Assembly: GCF_963422545.1 (NCBI RefSeq)
Contig: NZ_OY730257.1
Span: 124,001 to 188,000 of the forward strand
Direction of reading: 5' to 3'
Source: an uncultured Flavobacterium sp.
Lineage (GTDB): Bacteria > Bacteroidota > Bacteroidia > Flavobacteriales > Flavobacteriaceae
Length of the DNA: 64,000 bases
A model generated the notes under the pieces. It was given only the letters and a program-made list of their open reading frames with translations, was not told the origin of the DNA and searched no databases. Position 1 is the stretch's first letter. Each line of letters opens with the position of its first letter. Below are positions 59,014 through 64,000 of the stretch, one piece after another. The translations under genes and the position numbers were made by a program.

Positions 59014-59712
59014 TTAAAAGAGCCCTTTACTTTTAGCTTCTTTTACCAATTCATCATCTGAACCGGTTTTTATCTTTAGCAATTCTTTGAGATTGATTTT
59101 ACGTTTTTCGATTGCATTTAAAGAAATTGGAATATACTGTGGCATCGTATGATGCTCTGTTCCTTTGGACAAATGAAACAATATCTGCTTGTCAAACTGA
59201 TCTATTTCTATTGAATTATGTGTCGATTGATTGACCATTTTTACTACAGACTGACTATAGTATTTATCATTTTTCATTACTTTATCAAATGCAAAAAGCA
59301 ATTCATCAAATGTAAGGTCGTTTTTGATAATCAATCCATTTGGGTTTATTGTCCGGATGATTGTTTTGATCTTCAGCAATTCTGTGTACATCGTTAACAA
59401 TATGATCTTGCAATTGGGCATTTGCTTTAAGATCAATTTTGCTAAATCTTCACCTGAAAAAATATCTTTTTCTTCATAAGAAGGCATGCTTATGTCTAAA
59501 AAAGCAACATCAAAATTTGGGGTTTCGACATTTTCTAATAAATCATAAGCTGATTTACAATCATGAGCCTGCGCAATAAGAAACTCATATGCTTTAGGAT
59601 TGTATCGTGTAATAGCGTTTTTATATCCTTCGATAATAAAAGGATGATCGTCTACTATTAAAATATTTCGCCTGGCAACTTGCGAAAATGTAGTGGTTAG
59701 GTCAACTGTCAT
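59014..59712 (-). CDS. LuxR/NarL-type response regulator
   Basis: 232 residues from the ATG at 59712, chosen because it starts just before the receiver domain and overlaps the kinase stop by only 11 bp. Receiver (about 14-140): ILIVDDHPFIIEGY with Asp21-Asp22, phospho-acceptor Asp73 in DVAFLDISMPSYEEKD, and the late Lys in NGLIIKNDLTFDEL. The C-terminal part (about 170-232) is a reduced LuxR-type HTH (FDKQILFHLSKGTEHHTMPQYIPISLNAIEKRKINLKELL). Partner of the kinase encoded immediately upstream. Targets are unknown. Confidence 0.9.
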   Translation of the reverse strand: MTVDLTTTFSQVARRNILIVDDHPFIIEGYKNAITRYNPKAYEFLIAQAHDCKSAYDLLENVETPNFDVAFLDISMPSYEEKDIFSGEDLAKLILKQMPNCKIILLTMYTELLKIKTIIRTINPNGLIIKNDLTFDELLFAFDKVMKNDKYYSQSVVKMVNQSTHNSIEIDQFDKQILFHLSKGTEHHTMPQYIPISLNAIEKRKINLKELLKIKTGSDDELVKEAKSKGLF

Positions 59713-61780
59713 TTTTCTGTAGGTTAATTTTTTGATCAATTGGGACTTTAATTATGAGAACTGTTCCTTCTCCTTTGGCAGACTTTATCGTAACTGTACC
59801 CTTACATTCTGCTGCTCTATATTGAATATTATGCAATCCTATTCCGTTCTTGGCCTTCCTGACATTAAAACCAACTCCATCATCTGAAATCGAAAGAATC
59901 AAATGATTTATCTCGCTTTTAAACTCCACTCCAATTGTAGTTGCTTTTGCATATTTATTACAATTTTGGAGAGCTTCCTGAATAATTCGATACAAATTAA
60001 TCTTAACCATGTTACTCACTAATTCCCATTTAATATGAGAATCAAATGATGTAATCAATTTAGAAATATATGTGTTTTGTTGGTTTTCAAACAATTTGTT
60101 TAAAATTGCAACAAAATTATTAATTAATTCTGATTTTTCCCGATTTAAATCGTGCGAAATTTCACGTATATCTTCCTCAATATGTTTAAGTTCCGTTAAA
60201 TACTTCTTTCTTTTGGGTGCTGCGTGCGCTTCATCTAATTTATCTAAACTATCTAAACTGATTCTGACTCCAAACATTCTGCCCAAAACTCCGTCATGCA
60301 ATTCCTGAGCAACTTTTTTCTTTTCTTTGATACGAGTCATCTCAATATCATTTTGCTGCGAAATCATCAAATTATAAATATTCTCGTTTGCGATTTGCTG
60401 CTGTTGCTTAAAAAGTAACTCTCTGTTTCTGGCTTGTTGCGTTTTGTAAACATAGAAAAATAAACCTATCAAAGTACAAATACTAAAGACATAGACTAAA
60501 GTCTTGTTTTTCTCCTGCAAATTTGAATTTTGATCCTTTATTTCATTGGTTTCATATTCAATACGAGAGAATTTTTCTCCCATTTTGCGTTCTGCTTTTA
60601 CCAACTTTTCATTAAATTGAATATACTCTTTTGAATAAGCTGAAGCATTTTTTGGATCTACAATAGCAATTTGTTCAAGAGATTCTAATATATTTCTAAT
60701 TATATTTGAATTCTTGGATAAAGCTAATGCTTGCTTTGAATATTGAATTGCCTTAAAAGTATCTTTTTTAAAAGCATAATATTCAGACAAATGATTTTTA
60801 TTTAATACAACTCCTGATTTAAGTCCCAGACTATCTCTAATTTTTAAAGCTTCGAAGAATTGCTTCGGCAATCCTTCAGATTCTTTTAATTTAAACTTTG
60901 AATAAGCTAAATTATCTAATACAATAGCGTATAATGTTGTATTCTCTTCGAATAAATTTTTTTGTTCCAAACTTTTTTGAAAATACAATTTGGCTTTGCT
61001 ATAATTCCGCATTCTTAAATTAACGAATCCTATATTATTTAACGAAGTTGCCTTTAATTGAAATTCTGCTGGAATCGATTTGTCTGCAAGGGTACCTAAC
61101 GCTTTTTGATGAAATTCAAGTGCCTTATCAAATTCCTCTTGCTCATTATACAATATTCCTAATAAATTATAACAATCATAAAGTTGATCACTGACATTTT
61201 TTTCTTGTTTTAAAATCCGAAGTGCTTTAAAAATACTTATTTCGCTTTCAAAATAATCTCCTTCATTATATTGCAAATTTGCTTTATCAATAAAGGTTTT
61301 AGCTAAGCTATATCTATCATTTATTTTCAGATAAACTTTTTCCGCTTTAAAATAATTAAGAAACGCACTATCAGATATAGATTGAGACCCATAATAGTCT
61401 CCTAAATAACTATATGCCTTAGCCATGTGGACAGAGTCCTTTGAATTCTTAGATCGCTCTAAAATTAATTTTGTTATTTTCAGATAGGACCGCCAATCAT
61501 TCATATTATAATATCGATTGGCTACTTTAAAAAGATTCACTTTATTAATTGAATCATCTTTCTGATCTATAATTATTGCAAATGCCTTTTCATTATATTG
61601 TTGCCTATACTTAAAAGGCAACTTAATATCATTAGCTAATGACAAATAAGAGCCTAAACTATCTTCTGATAAATTTACATTTTTATCTCCATTGATTTTT
61701 TTGGTACAACCAAAAAAAGCAACACATAAGAACAATAATATTAAGTAGTTATTTTTCAACAGTTTTTTGAATTTTACCAA
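59702..61780 (-). CDS. Lipoprotein-like TPR sensor histidine kinase (HisKA_3 type)
   Basis: 692 residues. The N-terminal signal has a possible lipobox at Cys25 (LCVAFFGCTKK). A periplasmic TPR array covers about 60-400, with repeats such as YDCYNLLGILYNEQEEFDKALEFHQKALG and SLNNIGFVNLRMRNYSKAKLYFQKSLE. A single transmembrane helix follows at about 428-446 (LVYVFSICTLIGLFFYVY), then a coiled coil and the HisKA_3 dimerisation part with His495 in KKKVAQELHDGVLGRMFGVR. The ATPase domain has YRIIQEALQNCNKYAKAT (N box) and ISDDGVGFN...NGIGLHNI. This is the NarX/DegS-like class that pairs with LuxR-type regulators, here the overlapping gene downstream. Confidence 0.9.
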   Translation of the reverse strand: MVKFKKLLKNNYLILLFLCVAFFGCTKKINGDKNVNLSEDSLGSYLSLANDIKLPFKYRQQYNEKAFAIIIDQKDDSINKVNLFKVANRYYNMNDWRSYLKITKLILERSKNSKDSVHMAKAYSYLGDYYGSQSISDSAFLNYFKAEKVYLKINDRYSLAKTFIDKANLQYNEGDYFESEISIFKALRILKQEKNVSDQLYDCYNLLGILYNEQEEFDKALEFHQKALGTLADKSIPAEFQLKATSLNNIGFVNLRMRNYSKAKLYFQKSLEQKNLFEENTTLYAIVLDNLAYSKFKLKESEGLPKQFFEALKIRDSLGLKSGVVLNKNHLSEYYAFKKDTFKAIQYSKQALALSKNSNIIRNILESLEQIAIVDPKNASAYSKEYIQFNEKLVKAERKMGEKFSRIEYETNEIKDQNSNLQEKNKTLVYVFSICTLIGLFFYVYKTQQARNRELLFKQQQQIANENIYNLMISQQNDIEMTRIKEKKKVAQELHDGVLGRMFGVRISLDSLDKLDEAHAAPKRKKYLTELKHIEEDIREISHDLNREKSELINNFVAILNKLFENQQNTYISKLITSFDSHIKWELVSNMVKINLYRIIQEALQNCNKYAKATTIGVEFKSEINHLILSISDDGVGFNVRKAKNGIGLHNIQYRAAECKGTVTIKSAKGEGTVLIIKVPIDQKINLQKNDS

Positions 61781-61806
61781 AAATACTAAAAACTATAGAC
61801 GAAAAA

Positions 61807-61836
61807 AAAAGGCTGTCAAAAAAATGACAGCCTTTT
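61807..61836 (-). terminator. Terminator of the small secreted protein gene
   Basis: AAAAGGCTGTCA / TGACAGCCTTTT with a 6-nt loop; on the minus strand it is followed by a T run (A run 61802-61810 on the plus strand). Confidence 0.88.
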
Positions 61837-61857
61837 CTTAATCTTAAATGTTTTTTT

Positions 61858-62115
61858 TTAGTCTACTTTAACATCAATTCGTCTTGATTGACGATCAGTA
61901 TCAAAGTTCTTTAAACTGCTATAATTTATATCTGATTTTGTTCCTATTCCGGCAACATCAACTTTATGCCTGCCGTCTCTTGTACCATTTCCATCGACAC
62001 CGATCATTATATCAATATTTCCTGCAATTGATTTATTTTTTTTCTCTGGAGTTGCGAATGAAGTTGCTACCATTATCAAAGAAAATAGTCCGAATGTTAA
62101 AGCTGCTTTTTTCAT
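61858..62115 (-). CDS. Small secreted protein of unknown function
   Basis: 85 residues. A clear signal peptide covers about 1-22 (AALTFGLFSLIMVATSFATPE). The mature 60 residues are charged and Gly/Asp-rich: KSIAGNIDIMIGVDGNGTRDGRHKVDVAGIGTKSDINYSSLKNF, ending DRQSRRIDVKVD. No family is recognised. It lies between a LytTR regulator and the TPR kinase, all on the minus strand, with its own terminator. The length, signal and good spacing support a real gene. It might be a signal or matrix component for the adjacent kinase, but this rests only on position. Confidence 0.7.
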   Translation of the reverse strand: MKKAALTFGLFSLIMVATSFATPEKKNKSIAGNIDIMIGVDGNGTRDGRHKVDVAGIGTKSDINYSSLKNFDTDRQSRRIDVKVD

Positions 62116-62291
62116 GTTTTCTAGGTTTTAGATGATTGATTTAAGGTTTTTGGGGGAATCATCGCCGGGTGCGAATCATAGTGTAAAGCTAACTCTACAA
62201 ATGCAAAAAACTTATATGAAAAAACAGGTTTATGGTAGAACATGCCCAATTGATAGTCAATGAACGTGAAATATATGTAAACATCTAATTC

Positions 62292-63125
62292 TTAGACCTC
62301 TAAATAATTTCCTACTGAAAAATCAGCAATAATTAAATCTATGTTTGATTTATAGGTTTTCGAAAAAGGAATTTTTTTCGAAGAATTTTTAATATAACAG
62401 ATTGAATTTCCGTTATGAATCCGTGCAATATAATTTCGATTGATAATATAACTATTATGAATTCGAATAAACGGATGCTGCAAAATACTTTCAAAATGTT
62501 TCAATGTTTTAAAAGCTGTAATCATTTCGCCGGAATTCAAATAAATATCGGTCGAATTATTATCAGCTTGAAAATACGAAATATCTGATGAGCTAATGTA
62601 ACGATAATCCCCATAAGATTTCACACATATCAACAATGAGTTTTCAACAATTTGAGAAATTTTTTCATTCGGAATTATTGGAGAAGTAATTCCCTGACAA
62701 GCACTTACAACATTGACCTCAACAACTTCTTTATTCAATTTAAGAATACTTTTCAGCATATCAATTGTCAATATCGGCTTTAAGATATAATCAAAAACAC
62801 CATACTGAATGGCGTCAAAAGCCCATTCTTTTTTAGTAGTAGTAACAATTATTTTAGGCAAAACTGATAAAAACCTGTGCAATTCGTTAATAAAAGCAAG
62901 CGATAAATTACTGGATCTATCTTTGGGATCTATTTCCAGAAAAACAATCGAAGGCTTGTGCTCCAAAACTAAATTTAAGCCTTCAGGATAATTAGTCGCC
63001 GATGCTGCAAAAGTTAATTCTGAAAACCCTTCTGCAATTGTTTTGGTCTTCAAAATACTTTCTACATCATCGTCAATAATAATATACGAATACTTTTTCA
63101 ATGTTAGTTTTTGTTGATTTTTCAT
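62292..63125 (-). CDS. LytTR response-regulator-like protein with Glu at the phospho-acceptor site
   Basis: 277 residues. Receiver-like domain (about 12-130): SYIIIDDDVESILK keeps the acidic pair (Asp18, Asp19), the late Lys remains in VFDYILKPILT, but the phospho-acceptor strand reads IVFLEIDPKD with Glu64 where FLDIxMP is usual. Linker, then a LytTR DNA-binding domain (about 165-275): YRYISSSDISYFQADNNSTDIYLNSGEMITAFKTLKHFESIL and HPFIRIHNSYIINRNYIARI. A permanent Glu could mimic phosphorylation, so it may be constitutively active or controlled by other means. No kinase of the LytS class is adjacent. Confidence 0.88.
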   Translation of the reverse strand: MKNQQKLTLKKYSYIIIDDDVESILKTKTIAEGFSELTFAASATNYPEGLNLVLEHKPSIVFLEIDPKDRSSNLSLAFINELHRFLSVLPKIIVTTTKKEWAFDAIQYGVFDYILKPILTIDMLKSILKLNKEVVEVNVVSACQGITSPIIPNEKISQIVENSLLICVKSYGDYRYISSSDISYFQADNNSTDIYLNSGEMITAFKTLKHFESILQHPFIRIHNSYIINRNYIARIHNGNSICYIKNSSKKIPFSKTYKSNIDLIIADFSVGNYLEV

Positions 63126-63316
63126 GAATCCACCACAACTATTCCTTTAGTTTCATCAATACTTTTGAAAAAATTTACTTTTAATATATTTTTTGCGATC
63201 AAAATTACAGATTTCATTTATCTAAACTTTTCAATGTTAACACATTACAAACAAATGTTAAAACATAAAGCTGAAATGCAAATTTCATCGACAAAATACA
63301 CATTTTTGAATTAAAA

Positions 63317-63349
63317 AAATCCCAAATTCCATAAAGGAATTTGGGATTT
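63317..63349 (-). terminator. Terminator of glyS
   Basis: AAATCCCAAATTCC / GGAATTTGGGATTT with a 5-nt loop; a T run follows on the minus strand. It lies 21 bp beyond the glyS stop codon. Confidence 0.9.
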
Positions 63350-63370
63350 TATATCATTAAGTATAAAAAT

Positions 63371-64000
63371 TTACATTTTCATCAACCAGTTTTTCATAGA
63401 AACCTCGTTTTCGATAATGTCTTTCAATTCAGAAATTTTTACACGGTCTTGTTTCATTGTATCTCTATGACGAATTGTTACTGTTTCGTCTTCGATAGTC
63501 TGATGATCTACTGTAATACAAAACGGAGTTCCAAGAGCATCTTGTCTTCTGTAACGACGTCCTACAGCATCTTTTTCATCATACGCTACATTGAAATCCC
63601 ATTTTAAATCTTCGATGATTTTTTTAGAAATTTCAGGTAATCCATCTCTTTTAATTAATGGTAAAACGGCAGCTTTTGTTGGCGCTAAAACAGCCGGTAA
63701 TTTTAAAACTGTTCTTGTTGAACCGTCTTCTAAAACTTCTTCTTGTAATGAAGTTGCAAAAACAGCCAGGAACATACGATCTAATCCTACTGAAGTTTCT
63801 ACTACATATGGCACATAGTTTTCATTCAATTCCGGATCAAAATATTGTAATTTTCTACCTGAATATTGTTCGTGCGCTTTTAAGTCGAAATCAGTACGAG
63901 AGTGAATACCTTCTAGTTCTTTGAATCCGAATGGGAAATTAAACTCGATATCAGCAGCTGCATTTGCGTAATGTGCTAATTTTTCGTGATCGTGAAAACG
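63371..64000 (-). CDS. glyS: Glycine--tRNA ligase, C-terminal part (5' end outside window)
   Basis: Open to the right edge of the window, so only the last 209 codons are present. The segment reads on from HDHEKLAHYANAAADIEFNFPFGFKELEGIHSRTDFDL through SGRKLQYFDPELNENYVPYVVETSVGLDRMFLAVF (class II motif 3) into the anticodon-binding domain (RTVLKLPAVLAPTKAAVLPLIKRDGLPEISKKIIEDL, RYRRQDALGTPFCITVDHQTIEDETVTIRHRDTMKQDRV). This is the homodimeric (alpha2) type, not the separate alpha/beta bacterial form. The family match is firm; the missing N-terminal two thirds should hold motifs 1 and 2. Confidence 0.95.
   Translation of the reverse strand, partial: RFHDHEKLAHYANAAADIEFNFPFGFKELEGIHSRTDFDLKAHEQYSGRKLQYFDPELNENYVPYVVETSVGLDRMFLAVFATSLQEEVLEDGSTRTVLKLPAVLAPTKAAVLPLIKRDGLPEISKKIIEDLKWDFNVAYDEKDAVGRRYRRQDALGTPFCITVDHQTIEDETVTIRHRDTMKQDRVKISELKDIIENEVSMKNWLMKM

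Noticed and set aside
1..64000. tRNA, rRNA, insertion sequence or prophage
   Set aside because: The gene-free gaps contain only terminators, promoters and palindromic repeats; no cloverleaf, transposase, integrase or phage structural genes were recognised.

Overview
The window is AT-rich DNA from a Bacteroidota bacterium, most likely Flavobacterium or a close relative. The evidence is the SusC/SusD pair, TonB-dependent receptors with a carboxypeptidase-like N-terminal domain, promoters of the Bacteroidota type (TTG, about 19-21 bp, TAnnTTTG), weak Shine-Dalgarno use, and gene neighbourhoods usual in Flavobacteriia (yicC-gmk-nadD, LepA, RlpA, DinB proteins). I see no rRNA, tRNA, CRISPR array, transposase or phage genes.

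Layout. Bases 1-10155 are mostly housekeeping: end of a lipocalin-like gene, pgi, a large TonB-dependent receptor, a small membrane protein, an RlpA-like protein, a DinB protein, an ArsC/Spx-like protein, then yicC, gmk, a shrunken four-helix-bundle gene and nadD. Bases 10449-18323 hold a tightly packed minus-strand cluster for NAD+ and ADP-ribose metabolism. An NrtR-like Nudix regulator is followed by a PRPP-synthetase-like enzyme, NADAR, an unnamed small protein, a macro domain protein, DUF4291, KptA, an ADP-ribosylglycohydrolase, a metallophosphatase, a nucleoside deoxyribosyltransferase-like protein and a nicotinamide phosphoribosyltransferase-like enzyme. A promoter with two 21-bp palindromes lies directly in front of the PRPP-synthetase-like gene. 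This is the most interesting part of the window.

Bases 18453-25943 carry a LysR regulator divergent from a DJ-1-like protein and an iron-type alcohol dehydrogenase (probably an aldehyde-stress unit), then gpsA, a conserved small protein, pheS, another conserved small protein and a CvpA-family protein.

Bases 26015-50410 form one minus-strand polysaccharide utilisation locus of 12 genes: xylB, xylA, susC, susD, a surface glycan-binding lipoprotein, GH2, GH31 (alpha-xylosidase type), GH97, GH3, GH5 (endo-xyloglucanase type, with BACON domain), a CE20-like acetylesterase and GH95. The set fits complete breakdown of acetylated, galactosylated and fucosylated xyloglucan, with the released xylose passing through XylA and XylB. 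Divergent from it are two tandem Nudix-type regulators (50801-52251), probably its controllers. Several intercistronic stem-loops divide the locus.

Bases 52415-64000 contain lepA, an outer-membrane beta-barrel protein, a YafY/WYL regulator next to two DinB genes, thiL, a lipoprotein TPR histidine kinase with its LuxR-type response regulator, a small secreted protein, a LytTR regulator lacking the phospho-acceptor Asp, and the 3' part of glyS. Intergenic spaces are rich in dispersed palindromic repeats, some of which act as terminators.
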